The notes: generated from the sequence alone by a model not told the origin. A DNA stretch of 9,057 nucleotides from Acidobacteriaceae bacterium (GCA_030040395.1 JASHTU010000101.1:1-9057), one strand, 5' to 3'; counted from the first letter of the stretch, positions 1-7,590 are shown. Program-made: numbers and translations.

Positions 1-282
1 CAGGACAGGTGCGGAATGGGCAACATGCGCTGATCGCCGAACGGACCTTGGCGCCTTCAGGAAAGGCGCTGCAAAGGGTGCGAGCGGCTCCTCTTCAGAG
101 CCCTCTTTATTCCATTCGCAAGCTTTTTCGCGAGAGTGGGTCGTTAAGCGGACATAGCATCCGCATGCGCGGTCGGGTGGGGGCCATTCGCGCTTGCGAC
201 ATCACAGGCTGCGCTCGCCTTGCCGCTGCGGATCACCGGGGTGATCATCTATAGCGCTCCGATCTGGCAGGAGGTTTTCGTC
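1..282. other. No supportable gene
   Basis: All frames were examined. The one open frame (9-254, plus) gives an Arg/Ala-rich peptide with no recognisable motif and no convincing ribosome binding site. None of the frames carries the N-terminal part of the EAL domain that would be expected upstream of the fragment beginning near 283. An AGGAGG stretch at about 270-275 is not followed by a start codon at a usable distance. The stretch is probably degenerate or rearranged intergenic DNA. Confidence 0.5.
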
Positions 283-600
283 CAAAACCCGAGCGGCTAC
301 TCCTGCCTCAGCTATCTGCCCGAGCTTTCCTTCGACGCGTTGATGATCGACTGCGCCTTCGTCAGCCGGCTTCTGGTCAGCCCGGAAAGCAAGGCGCTGG
401 TGCAGTCAGTCCTCCCCCTGGCCCACAGCGTGGGGATGAAGGTGATCGTAGAAGGCATCGAAACCCCGGAGCAGTTGCAGTTGATCCGCAGCATGGGCGG
501 TGACGAGGGACAAGGCTATCTGCTGTGCCGCCCCAGCGCGGATCCGCGCAAGTTTCTGCGCGGGCTGCGCAGAGCCATCGAGCCGAGGCTCTCGGGCGGC
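283..600 (+). pseudogene. Truncated EAL-domain (c-di-GMP phosphodiesterase) remnant
   Basis: The plus-strand frame here translates to the last 95-100 residues of an EAL domain, the family that hydrolyses cyclic-di-GMP. Visible blocks are SGYSCLSYL, LMIDCAFV, GMKVIVEGIET and GDEGQGYLLCRPS, which match the standard C-terminal half in order and spacing. The glutamate of VEGIET and the glutamine of QGYL, both active-site positions in the family, are present. The lysine normally found before I-D is replaced by Met. Everything N-terminal is missing, including the EAL signature and the other metal-binding acidic residues; upstream codons lose similarity abruptly near 285. The frame has no stop after the domain and stays open to 1566 across the convergent gene's antisense strand, so the natural C-terminus is also lost. 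It is almost certainly non-functional. A joined upstream fragment outside the window cannot be excluded. Confidence 0.75.
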
Positions 601-645
601 ATGACCCCCTTGCATGAACGCCGGGTGCCCATCGCGGGCCGGCGC

Positions 646-1437
646 TCATTCGGGGGAACTGGCGTTTCCGTACCAGTCGAGCAGCCGGACTTCGATTCCC
701 GTGTCCTTCAGGTCGTCGGCGAAGCGCTGGATGTCCTGGCCGCGATAGTGATAGGGAATGGCGATTTTCGGCCGGAAGGCCTTCACCGCGGCCGCGGCTT
801 CGTCGGGTGTCATGGTGTAGGGCAGATTCATCGGGATGAAGGCTACGTCGATGTTGCGCAGGGCCCGCATTTCCGGCGTTCCCTCGGTGTCGCCGGCAAA
901 GTAGAAGTTTTTGCCGCCGTAAGAGAGGATGTAGCCTTCACCGCGGCCTTTGGGGTGGTAGGGTTCACCGTTGGGCATCAGGTGGACCATGTTGTACATG
1001 GGCACGGCGGTGATCTTCCACTGCCGCCAGGTCATGCTTTGCCCGTTGGCCAGCACCCTGGCCTCGCTCACCGTCCGCTGCACTGCCGCGGGAGCAACGA
1101 TCTCGGTTCCCGGTTTACTCAACTTGGCGATATATGCCGGGTCCATGTGGTCGCCATGGATGTCGGTGATGAGGATCAGGTCGCCGGGAGCAAGACCTGC
1201 GATATTGGCCGGACGGGCAGGATCGATATAAATGCGGTCGCTGTCGGCTTCGATCATGGCCGCAGCGTGGTAAATAGGTTGAATGCGCACCGGTCCCGCA
1301 GCGGTAGGAAAGATTTGTACGGGAACCGACGCCCCCAGCGCGGATGCGGCCGGCAGCATGATGAGAAGCGACACCAATCCGCGGAAAACTCGGATCGTCA
1401 ATTGCACGTTTCGTTTCTTGCCTTTCCGCGCGCCCAT
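646..1437 (-). CDS. Exported UlaG-like MBL-fold metallo-hydrolase
   Basis: A 263-residue metallo-beta-lactamase-fold protein of the UlaG-like (L-ascorbate-6-phosphate lactonase-like) branch. Residues 14-36 form a hydrophobic export segment after a Lys/Arg-rich start, with likely cleavage after ALGA at about 36, so the mature enzyme should be periplasmic or secreted. Metal-site blocks in order are H57 in IYHAAA, the signature TDIHGDH at 91-97, D183 in AGDTEG and H230 in IPYHY. The signature carries Asp92 where the classical THxHxDH has its first His. The start at 1437 is preferred to an upstream in-frame ATG at 1494 because AAGGAG lies 7 nt before it and it gives a normal signal peptide. The gene converges on the EAL remnant and diverges from the CFA synthase gene. 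Substrate is unknown; a lactone or phosphodiester hydrolase is possible but not shown. Confidence 0.85.
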   Translation of the reverse strand: MGARKGKKRNVQLTIRVFRGLVSLLIMLPAASALGASVPVQIFPTAAGPVRIQPIYHAAAMIEADSDRIYIDPARPANIAGLAPGDLILITDIHGDHMDPAYIAKLSKPGTEIVAPAAVQRTVSEARVLANGQSMTWRQWKITAVPMYNMVHLMPNGEPYHPKGRGEGYILSYGGKNFYFAGDTEGTPEMRALRNIDVAFIPMNLPYTMTPDEAAAAVKAFRPKIAIPYHYRGQDIQRFADDLKDTGIEVRLLDWYGNASSPE

Positions 1438-1792
1438 AGCACTTCTCCTTCTGCTGTGTTCCAAAGCCAGGAACTCAAGAGTCGATTCCCGCAAAGAATC
1501 GCCGCCTTAGACCGAGATTTGCAAAGGACACAGGTGAAGGATAAATACTCTCGGCTCTTTGCGTAGGAACCTGCGCCGGCCGATTTGCATCGCCGCGCAA
1601 CGATGCCGGATGAGGCGACTTTAGCAGATTCCCGCGGCGGGCGGGTGACGCGACGGGTTCGCGGCGTTCCCACGGCAGCGAGAGCGCTCTGCAGCTTTTC
1701 GGCGGCGCGCACGCGGGCGGGGCGGTACAATCGCAGACAGCGCAGGCTTTAGCCCGATACACCTATTTTTAGCGCGAGGCCGCAGAATCCAG
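1438..1792. other. Divergent intergenic region
   Basis: This 355-bp gap separates the minus-strand MBL gene from the plus-strand CFA synthase gene, so it should hold promoters for both. A TACAAT at 1726-1731 is a plausible -10 box for the CFA gene, but no good -35 box lies 16-19 nt upstream. On the minus strand the AT-rich TATTTATCC (about 1540-1548) is the only -10-like stretch. No RNA gene, strong palindrome or repeat was seen. Open frames here are short and lack protein-like composition. Confidence 0.4.
1445..1450 (-). promoter_or_regulatory. Ribosome binding site deciding the MBL start
   Basis: On the minus strand this reads AAGGAG within AGAAGGAGAAGT and lies 7 nt before the ATG at 1437. 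It supports that start over the longer in-frame ATG at 1494. Confidence 0.75.
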
Positions 1793-3049
1793 ATGCGCAA
1801 CTCCCTTTCATCGCAAAGAGGCAAGGTCCTCGACGCTCTGTTCGAGGGTTACGCCGGCCCCGTTTTTTCCATTCGCCTCTGGGATGGGTGGCAGTGGAAT
1901 TCGACCGAGGACGCACCGCCGGCACTCACCATCGTTGTGGAAACCCCCAAGGTGCTAGCTTCGCTGGCCGCTTCGCCGGACGAAGTGACGTTGGGCGAGG
2001 CCTTCATCCGTCGCGATCTGGAGGTGGAAGGCGACATTTTTTCCGTCTTCTCGGTCGCCGAGCATCTTCTGGCCCGCCCGCGCACATGGCGAGCGCAGCT
2101 TATGCAGTCATGGGCGGGCGCGATTGCCGGGGCCGGTCGCAGGCTAAAACACGGAGCGCTCCACTCGGTGCGCAGAGACCGCGCCTCCATCGCCTACCAC
2201 TACGATCAGCCGGTGGAGTTTTTCGCGCCGTGGCTGGGCGAAACGCTGGCCTACTCCTGCGCCTACTTCGGATCGCCCCGCGACTGCCTCGACCAGGCTC
2301 AGTCGCGCAAACTCGAACTGGTGTGCCGCAAGCTGCGTTTGCAGCCCGGCGAGCGGTTTTTGGACATTGGTTGCGGATGGGGCAGCCTTGCGCTGCACGC
2401 CGCCGGCAAGCATTGCGCGCAGGCCCATGGCATCACGCTCAGCCGCCGCCAAGCCGAAGTTGCCCGCAGCCGGATCGAAGCCCGCGAGCTGGGTGACCGC
2501 TGCGCGGTCGAGCTGCGCGACTATCGCGAGTGCGAGCATCTGTTCGGGTCGTTCGACAAGATGGCCAGCGTGGGCATGGTGGAGCACGTGGGGCTCAAGA
2601 AACTGCCCGGATATTTCCGCATCGCGAGGCGGCTGCTGCGGCCGGGCGGCGTGTTTCTCAATCACGGCATCGCGCGTTCGCCCGGCTCTCCGGCGCACAA
2701 CAACTCCTTCATCGATCGTTACGTCTTCCCTGACGGAAAACTCGTGACCTTCGCGCAGCTAGTTGAGGCGGCAGAGTCGGCCGGTTTGGAGGTGCGCGAC
2801 GTGGAAAACCTGCGCGAGCACTACGAGCTGACCTTGCGGCGCTGGGTTGAGGGATTGCGCGCGAATGTCTCGGAGCTGGCGCGCTACGTCTCGGAGGCCA
2901 CCTACCGCATCTGGCTGTTGTATATGGCCGGATCTGCGGCGGCATTTCGCCGCGGAGACATTGCCGTTTACCAGCTTCTGTTGAGCCGACCCGATCGCGG
3001 GGCCAGCCATCTTCCCCTGCTGCGCGAAGACTGGTATGCACGGCCCTGA
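1793..3049 (+). CDS. cfa: Cyclopropane-fatty-acyl-phospholipid synthase
   Basis: A 418-residue SAM-dependent methyltransferase of the CFA/mycolic acid synthase family, which methylenates the double bond of unsaturated acyl chains in membrane phospholipids. Residues 1-125 are the variable N-terminal region. The catalytic domain starts at AYHYD (134-138), followed by YSCAYF (154-159), SAM motif I LDIGCGWG (190-197), GITLSRRQ (213-220), MVEHVG (262-267), NHGI (290-293) and DRYVFPDG (308-315). Residues matching the E. coli bicarbonate site appear intact: C156, E264, H291 and Y344. Length is slightly above the E. coli enzyme (382 aa), the extra residues being mostly N-terminal. The start at 1793 has only a weak GAGG about 13 nt upstream. 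No signal peptide is seen; it should act on the cytoplasmic membrane face. Cyclopropanation of a related acyl substrate is inferred from family only. Confidence 0.92.
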   Translation: MRNSLSSQRGKVLDALFEGYAGPVFSIRLWDGWQWNSTEDAPPALTIVVETPKVLASLAASPDEVTLGEAFIRRDLEVEGDIFSVFSVAEHLLARPRTWRAQLMQSWAGAIAGAGRRLKHGALHSVRRDRASIAYHYDQPVEFFAPWLGETLAYSCAYFGSPRDCLDQAQSRKLELVCRKLRLQPGERFLDIGCGWGSLALHAAGKHCAQAHGITLSRRQAEVARSRIEARELGDRCAVELRDYRECEHLFGSFDKMASVGMVEHVGLKKLPGYFRIARRLLRPGGVFLNHGIARSPGSPAHNNSFIDRYVFPDGKLVTFAQLVEAAESAGLEVRDVENLREHYELTLRRWVEGLRANVSELARYVSEATYRIWLLYMAGSAAAFRRGDIAVYQLLLSRPDRGASHLPLLREDWYARP

Positions 3050-3203
3050 GACGGTTCTGCCGCCTGCCCTGTAAAATTGAGCGGCATAAGCGCTCTAACT
3101 CATTTCGACATGATTTTTCCGACCGCCGGCCGTCGATCGCCCACAACTGCACGCCATGAAATCTCGTCGCTCAACGCGCAGGCCGTGGCCAGCAAGCCGC
3201 ACA

Positions 3204-3209
3204 GGGAGG
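3204..3209 (+). promoter_or_regulatory. Ribosome binding site of the secreted MBL gene
   Basis: GGGAGG lies 5 nt before the ATG at 3215. It is the strongest Shine-Dalgarno sequence among the plus-strand genes here and fixes that start. Confidence 0.8.
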
Positions 3210-3214
3210 TGTGA

Positions 3215-4366
3215 ATGTTTGCTCAATTGAAATCGGCCATCGGCGCCGGCCTAGCTTCGCGCTTCCGCCGTCTTTGTGGCTGGCTGGGCTTGCTTCTCGC
3301 CGCAATGCTCGTGGCCGCGCCGGGGCGCGCCGCGCAGAGTGAGAGCAGGAGCCATGGCCAGTTGCGCATCTACTTTGTCGACGTAGAAGGCGGACAAGCC
3401 ACGCTGTTTGTCACCCCCGACGGCCACTCGCTGCTCGTCGATACCGGCTGGGCCGATCACAACGACCGCGACGCCGACCGCATCGTGGCCGCGGCCAAAC
3501 AAGCCGGGATTACGCGGCTGGACTATGTGCTCATCACGCACTACCACGGGGACCACGTGGGCGGGGCGCCGCAACTTGCCGAGGCGATCCCCATTGGGAC
3601 CTTCTTCGATCACGGACCCGATCGCGAGGAGGCGCCGGTGAGCGGCTGGCAATTCACCAAGGCAGGGTACGATGCCTACATGAAGCTGCTGGCCACGGGC
3701 AAATATAAACACGTGGTTCTGCACGCGGACGAAAAGCTTCCCGTGAGGGGTCTGGAGGCGACGGTGGTCAGCGCGAACGGCACGGTGATGGACCGCCCGC
3801 TGCCAGGTGCGGGCGCTGCGAATTCCACCTGCGGGACCGCGGATCAAGATCCCGAGGGATTCCAAGACCCGGACATGAGCGAAAACGGGCGCGCCGTGGC
3901 CATCGTGATTCAGTTCGGACGGGTGCGAATTCTCGATCCCGCCGACCTGACATGGGACCGGGAGCGGATGTTGATGTGTCCGGTGAATAAGCTGGGGCAC
4001 GTCAATCTCTACATCGTCGGCAACCACGGCATGGCCGGGGCCACAAGCCCGGTGCTGGTGTACGGGATCGCCCCGCAGGTGGCCATCATGGACAACGGCG
4101 CCACCAAGGGCGGCGGCATACCAGCCCTCGACTTAATTCGCAACGCTCCCGGCAAGCCGGTATTGTGGCAACTGCATGATGCGGAGCGCTCCGGCGAACA
4201 CAACACTGACCCCGAACGAATCGCCAACCTGGAAGCGCCGACCGGCCGCGGCCCGTCAGAAGTGAATGATAAGGGATATATGCTCATCGTGACCGTGAGC
4301 CGCGATGAGCGCTTTGCGATTCTCAACCAGCGCACTGGCCAGAGCCAGGAGTACAGGGCGAATTAG
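3215..4366 (+). CDS. Secreted ComEC-like MBL-fold hydrolase
   Basis: A 383-residue protein with an export signal: a basic segment to about residue 20, a hydrophobic core at 21-35, and cleavage near GRAAQ at about 40. The mature part opens with IYFVDVEGGQATLFV, the pattern that begins the ComEC/Rec2-type MBL domain. The classical zinc motif THYHGDHVGG follows at 108-117. D79 is replaced in effect by D76 of LLVDTGW at the first acidic loop. A later Asp in ILDPADLTW (about 241-247) sits where the family has its GDL metal ligand, and GNHGMAGATS (269-278) corresponds to the family's HHGSxxSS loop, with N270 in place of the first His. There are no membrane helices after the signal, so this is a free-standing hydrolase and not the DNA-uptake channel. 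A long insert (about 140-225) separates the motifs. Substrate is unknown. It is 165 bp downstream of the CFA gene and 161 bp upstream of the quinoprotein. Confidence 0.85.
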   Translation: MFAQLKSAIGAGLASRFRRLCGWLGLLLAAMLVAAPGRAAQSESRSHGQLRIYFVDVEGGQATLFVTPDGHSLLVDTGWADHNDRDADRIVAAAKQAGITRLDYVLITHYHGDHVGGAPQLAEAIPIGTFFDHGPDREEAPVSGWQFTKAGYDAYMKLLATGKYKHVVLHADEKLPVRGLEATVVSANGTVMDRPLPGAGAANSTCGTADQDPEGFQDPDMSENGRAVAIVIQFGRVRILDPADLTWDRERMLMCPVNKLGHVNLYIVGNHGMAGATSPVLVYGIAPQVAIMDNGATKGGGIPALDLIRNAPGKPVLWQLHDAERSGEHNTDPERIANLEAPTGRGPSEVNDKGYMLIVTVSRDERFAILNQRTGQSQEYRAN

Positions 4367-4391
4367 CGATTTCCCCGCCCCGGATGAAACC

Positions 4392-4413
4392 CGGAAACCC
4401 CTCGGGTTTTCCG
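4392..4413 (+). terminator. Possible terminator hairpin after the MBL gene
   Basis: CGGAAACCC and GGGTTTTCCG pair around a CTC loop, with one bulged T, 26 nt after the MBL stop codon. Four T residues lie in the 3' arm but no T-tract follows, so it is a weak candidate for an intrinsic terminator and might simply be a small palindrome. Confidence 0.3.
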
Positions 4414-4527
4414 CGACTTGGTGAAATAGATGTGGAAAGCAACGAGGGACGAATGAAATTATGCAACCAGAAGCCTAATTTTTCTATTTCTAAATCGAAC
4501 GCGGAGGGGCGGGGGGATGGGTACAGG

Positions 4528-6963
4528 ATGTTTCTAAAGATAGGCCATGCGCTTCGGACGAAAGTCAGGATGGGCTTGGTGATTGCTTTTCTCGCCGCTG
4601 TTCTTGCCCCGCTCAGCGGCGCCCGGTCGCTGGGCCAGCGCGCCCCTGCTCCCGACACGGTGACCAATCCCCTGGCGGGCAATCAGGCAGCCATCGCCGC
4701 GGGCAAGACGCTGTACGCGCAGACCTGCGCCGGCTGCCATGGCGAAGATGCGCGCGGCGATCGCGGACCGTCGCTGGTGTCGGGAACTTTCAGCCACGGG
4801 GGTACGGACGCAGACCTGTTCCACACCATCCGCAACGGCGTTGCCGGCACGCAAATGCCCGCGTTCGCGGCCCTGCCCACCGACACCGTCTGGCGAATCA
4901 TCGCTTATCTTCGCAGTCTGAGCGGCGCCGGCGAAGGCCAGAACGAAATTGTGGCCGGCGACGTGGGCGCTGGAGAAGAAATATTCTGGGGCAAAGGCGG
5001 ATGCGGCGCGTGCCACGAGGTGAATGAACGCGGCGGCGACGTGGGGCCGGATCTGTCCGCAGCGGGAACCAACTCCGCGGCGTTCTTGCGCGGCAAGATC
5101 CTGAATCCGAACACGCCCGGCGGATCGGGGCGGCGGCGGCGCTTTTTTGCGCCCGACGGCCTGCTCGTAACTACGCGCGACGGGCGCCAGATTCGGGGCT
5201 CGCGCCGCGCCGAAGACAGTTACACGCTGATTATGACCGGCGTAGACGGGAAACTTTATCGCTTCGATAAGCGGGACGTGCTGGCGGAGAAGGTCGAGCC
5301 CCAATCGCTGATGCCCGCCGACTACGGCCAGCTTCTTTCGCCGGCCGAGCTTGAGAATCTGATCGCTTATTTGAAGAGCTTAAAGGCCCGCGACCTGACC
5401 AAGACCGTTCAAGCTTCTCTACCGGCCGGCCTGACTTTCGCAATGCTGCGCGACTCCCAGGCCGAGCCACAAAACTGGCTTACGTACTGGGGAGGGTACA
5501 AGAGCCACCACTTTTCCGCTCTCGATCAAATCACGCCGGGCAACGTCACCCTGCTGCAGGCAAAGTGGACGGCGCAGATGCCGGGAAGGTCGATTCTGGA
5601 AACGACGCCACTGGTGTCAGACGGCACGATGTATACCTCGGGGCAGCCCGGGCAGGTGTTCGCACTTGACGCCAAAAGCGGCCTTGCGATCTGGAGTTAT
5701 GAGCGGCAGCAGAAAGTGGTGAACCCCTATCAAACCAATCCTTTTAACCGCGGCGTGGCCATTCTGGGCGACCGCGTGTTCCTGGGAACGCTGGACGCGG
5801 CTCTGGTGGCGTTGGACGCGCGAACCGGCCGCGAGCTATGGGAGACCCAGGTTGCCGACACGATGCAGGGTTACACCCTCACCCTGGCGCCGCTGGCCAT
5901 TCAAGGCAAAGTGATTGTGGGCGTCTCGGGCGGCGAGTTTGGCATTCGCGGTTTCATCGACGCCTACGATGCGGCCACCGGCAAGCGCTTGTGGCGCTTT
6001 TACACCATCCCCGGGCCGGGCGAGTTCGGCAACTCCACCTGGAGCGGAGACAGTTGGAAGCATGGCGGCGGGCCGACGTGGCTCACGGGAAGCTACGATC
6101 CGGAGCTGAATTTGCTTTATTGGGGGGTGGGGAACCCGGGGCCGGATTACAATGGCTCGGTCCGGGAAGGCGATGACCTGTACACCTGCTCGGTGGTGGC
6201 CCTCGATCCCGATACCGGCAAGCTGAAATGGTATTACCAGTTCACACCCGGCGACACCCACGATTGGGACGCTACTGAGGACCTGGTCCTCGCCGATCGG
6301 GTTCGCAATGGCCGCACGCAGAGGCTGCTGCTGCAGGCCAACCGCAACGGCATGTTTTACGCTCTCGACCGGACCGATGGGAAGTTTCTTTTCGCCAAGC
6401 CCTACGTGCGCGTGACGTGGAATCGCGGCTACACGGCGGATGGCCGCCCGATTTTGGTCCCCGAGACGAGATCGTCTCCGCAAGGCACGGTGGTCTATCC
6501 ATCTATTGGGGGCGGCTCCAACTGGCAGAGCCCCTCGTACGATGCTGCCCGATCCATGCTTTACGTGGCGGCGACGGACAGGGGAAACGGGGTGCGCAGC
6601 GCGCCGGTCGAATACGATGCGGGGCGCGAATACTCGGGCGGCGGGCCCTACCGCATCGACGGCGACAACCGGAGCGGCGTGTTCGCCATTGACGCTGACA
6701 CCGGCGCGGTGAAGTGGAAATTCCCGCTGGAGCGCGTGACTTCAGGCGCCGGGGTGCTGGCCACGGCCGGCGGGCTTGTCTTCGTTAGCGCCGCGGAAGG
6801 AAACCTGATCGCTCTCGACGCCAAAACCGGCCGATCCCTCTGGCATTTTCAAACTGGAGCCATGATGAACTCCTCTCCCATGAGCTATGCCGTGGATGGA
6901 AAGCAGTTCATTGCGGTTTCGGCGGGAAATGTGCTATACAGCTTCGCGCTTCCTGACCGTTGA
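4528..6963 (+). CDS. Secreted diheme cytochrome c-PQQ dehydrogenase fusion
   Basis: An 811-residue exported quinohaemoprotein. Residues 1-37 form the signal peptide. Residues about 50-132 are a cytochrome c domain with CAGCH at 67-71 and likely axial Met110 (TQMPAF). Residues about 146-287 contain CGACH at 159-163 and a GGDVGPDLS...SLMPADYGQLLSPAELENLIAYL-type frame, matching the Pirellula/Verrucomicrobium-type haem domain (TIGR02603), with likely ligand Met262. Residues about 315-808 are a PQQ propeller of the methanol/ethanol dehydrogenase family (TIGR03075-like). Expected cofactor residues are present: R408, E470 in GGEFGIRG, W518, N536 in GNPGPDYN, D581 in THDWDATE and R606. The adjacent Cys pair of methanol dehydrogenase is absent, and T583 sits where lanthanide enzymes have Asp, so calcium is the likely metal. 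Start 4528 gives a normal signal; ATG 4453, with GAGGG 4 nt before it, is an alternative giving a longer N-terminus. It probably oxidises alcohols or sugars in the periplasm; the substrate is unknown. Confidence 0.88.
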   Translation: MFLKIGHALRTKVRMGLVIAFLAAVLAPLSGARSLGQRAPAPDTVTNPLAGNQAAIAAGKTLYAQTCAGCHGEDARGDRGPSLVSGTFSHGGTDADLFHTIRNGVAGTQMPAFAALPTDTVWRIIAYLRSLSGAGEGQNEIVAGDVGAGEEIFWGKGGCGACHEVNERGGDVGPDLSAAGTNSAAFLRGKILNPNTPGGSGRRRRFFAPDGLLVTTRDGRQIRGSRRAEDSYTLIMTGVDGKLYRFDKRDVLAEKVEPQSLMPADYGQLLSPAELENLIAYLKSLKARDLTKTVQASLPAGLTFAMLRDSQAEPQNWLTYWGGYKSHHFSALDQITPGNVTLLQAKWTAQMPGRSILETTPLVSDGTMYTSGQPGQVFALDAKSGLAIWSYERQQKVVNPYQTNPFNRGVAILGDRVFLGTLDAALVALDARTGRELWETQVADTMQGYTLTLAPLAIQGKVIVGVSGGEFGIRGFIDAYDAATGKRLWRFYTIPGPGEFGNSTWSGDSWKHGGGPTWLTGSYDPELNLLYWGVGNPGPDYNGSVREGDDLYTCSVVALDPDTGKLKWYYQFTPGDTHDWDATEDLVLADRVRNGRTQRLLLQANRNGMFYALDRTDGKFLFAKPYVRVTWNRGYTADGRPILVPETRSSPQGTVVYPSIGGGSNWQSPSYDAARSMLYVAATDRGNGVRSAPVEYDAGREYSGGGPYRIDGDNRSGVFAIDADTGAVKWKFPLERVTSGAGVLATAGGLVFVSAAEGNLIALDAKTGRSLWHFQTGAMMNSSPMSYAVDGKQFIAVSAGNVLYSFALPDR

Positions 6964-7034
6964 TGCGGGGTGAAGACGCGAGGGTCCAGGGCGGTTGGCA
7001 TGGCAGTTCATGGATTAGGCAGTTTACTTTTCAG

Positions 7035-7200
7035 TTACCCCTCCCCCTACCCCCTCCACCTTTTGGGGTTAAGTTGTTTGTTTGCAATCACTTATACTAT
7101 TTAGTACTGGGACTAAATTCTTGATAATAAAGGGGTTAGATCCTAAAATCCCCAATAATAAGGACTTACGGCCCATTTTTGGGCGTTTTGCCCTGCTTTC
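7035..7200. repeat. AT-rich intergenic element, probably dispersed
   Basis: After the quinoprotein stop the base composition changes abruptly: a pyrimidine-rich CCCCTCCCCCTACCCCCTCC run (about 7038-7059), TTTTGGGGTTAAG, and then about 90 bp that is mainly A+T, unlike the GC-rich genes around it. Within it 7124-7138 and 7155-7168 are imperfect direct copies (ATAATAAAGGGGTTA and ATAATAAGGACTTA) 31 bp apart. Between them GGGGTTAG-ATC-CTAA with CCCC at 7150-7153 can fold into a hairpin with a 3-nt bulge. No frame looks coding. The layout resembles a family of intergenic repeats I associate with acidobacterial genomes, but that link is from memory and unchecked. Confidence 0.45.
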
Positions 7201-7260
7201 GATGCAATCCCAGACAGAGGGTGGCTGCGAAGGGGCTGCGAAAGCAGGTGCAAAAAGCAG

Positions 7261-7306
7261 GCGGCCCGGGGATGGCGGCCATGTCTAGCCGCCATTCCCG
7301 GGCCGC
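7261..7306. repeat. Long hairpin with 19-bp stem
   Basis: Arms 7261-7279 and 7288-7306 are complementary over 19 positions with a single G-T pair, separated by the 8-nt loop CATGTCTA. The arms begin GCGGCCCGGG and end CCCGGGCCGC. A second small hairpin, CTTCG-TCTC-CGAAG (7306-7319), follows immediately. No T-tract follows on the plus strand, so it is not a classical intrinsic terminator. It may be a REP-like palindrome or part of a structured transcript downstream of the quinoprotein. Confidence 0.6.
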
Positions 7307-7450
7307 TTCGTCTCCGAAGAGGAACCACCCCGTTCTGCTACCTAAGACTATTCTAGCGATTTGGCGGAAATAACCGGCAAGGTTGGAAAAAAATATTCTG
7401 TTGGGAAGGAGGAGGGATGGGGTTGGGCGCCCAGGACTTGTGGATGAATT

Positions 7451-7472
7451 TAGGGCCTGTTCACACTACTGG
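7451..7472 (+). repeat. MITE left terminal inverted repeat
   Basis: An exact reverse complement of 7699-7720, starting TAGGGCCTG. It is preceded by GAATT, and the outer TA may be the target duplication. Confidence 0.9.
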
Positions 7473-7482
7473 AGTGGATGGC

Positions 7483-7582
7483 GTTGCGAGCGAAAATTGG
7501 GCCAGACGAAGCCGAGCCCGAAGGCTGTGGCGGGTCCACTGTCGAGGGCGAGAATGAAGTATGGCCCAATTTTCGCCGCAAC
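7483..7582. repeat. Internal inverted repeat 1 of the MITE
   Basis: Arms 7483-7504 (GTTGCGAGCGAAAATTGG...) and 7562-7582 (...CCAATTTTCGCCGCAAC) are complementary over 21 positions with one extra A in the left arm. They enclose about 57 bp. Confidence 0.75.
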
Positions 7583-7590
7583 CCTTTGGG

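Larger units (their letters stand above)
6964..7450. other. Non-coding stretch between quinoprotein and MITE
   Basis: Besides the AT-rich element and the long hairpin, this gap holds no supportable gene. Short open frames across 7082-7373 read straight through the hairpin and the repeats and have no motif. 7380-7425 is purine-rich (GGAAAAAAATATTC, GGGAAGGAGGAGGG) without a start codon leading to a protein-like frame. Confidence 0.5.

Noticed and set aside
9..254. An 81-codon open frame at the left edge
   Set aside because: Arg/Ala-rich composition, no motif and no ribosome binding site.
220..1566. A 448-codon plus-strand open frame
   Set aside because: Only its first third matches EAL. From 646 on it is the antisense of the minus-strand MBL gene, which has a ribosome binding site, signal peptide and metal motifs.
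2144..2698. A 184-codon minus-strand frame within the CFA gene
   Set aside because: A shadow of a well-conserved methyltransferase gene, with no motif of its own.
3079..3095. Terminator hairpin after the CFA gene (GAGCG/CGCTC)
   Set aside because: Only a 5-bp stem and no T-tract directly after it.
3215..4366. ComEC DNA-uptake protein
   Set aside because: It has only a signal peptide and the MBL domain; the competence transmembrane region is missing.
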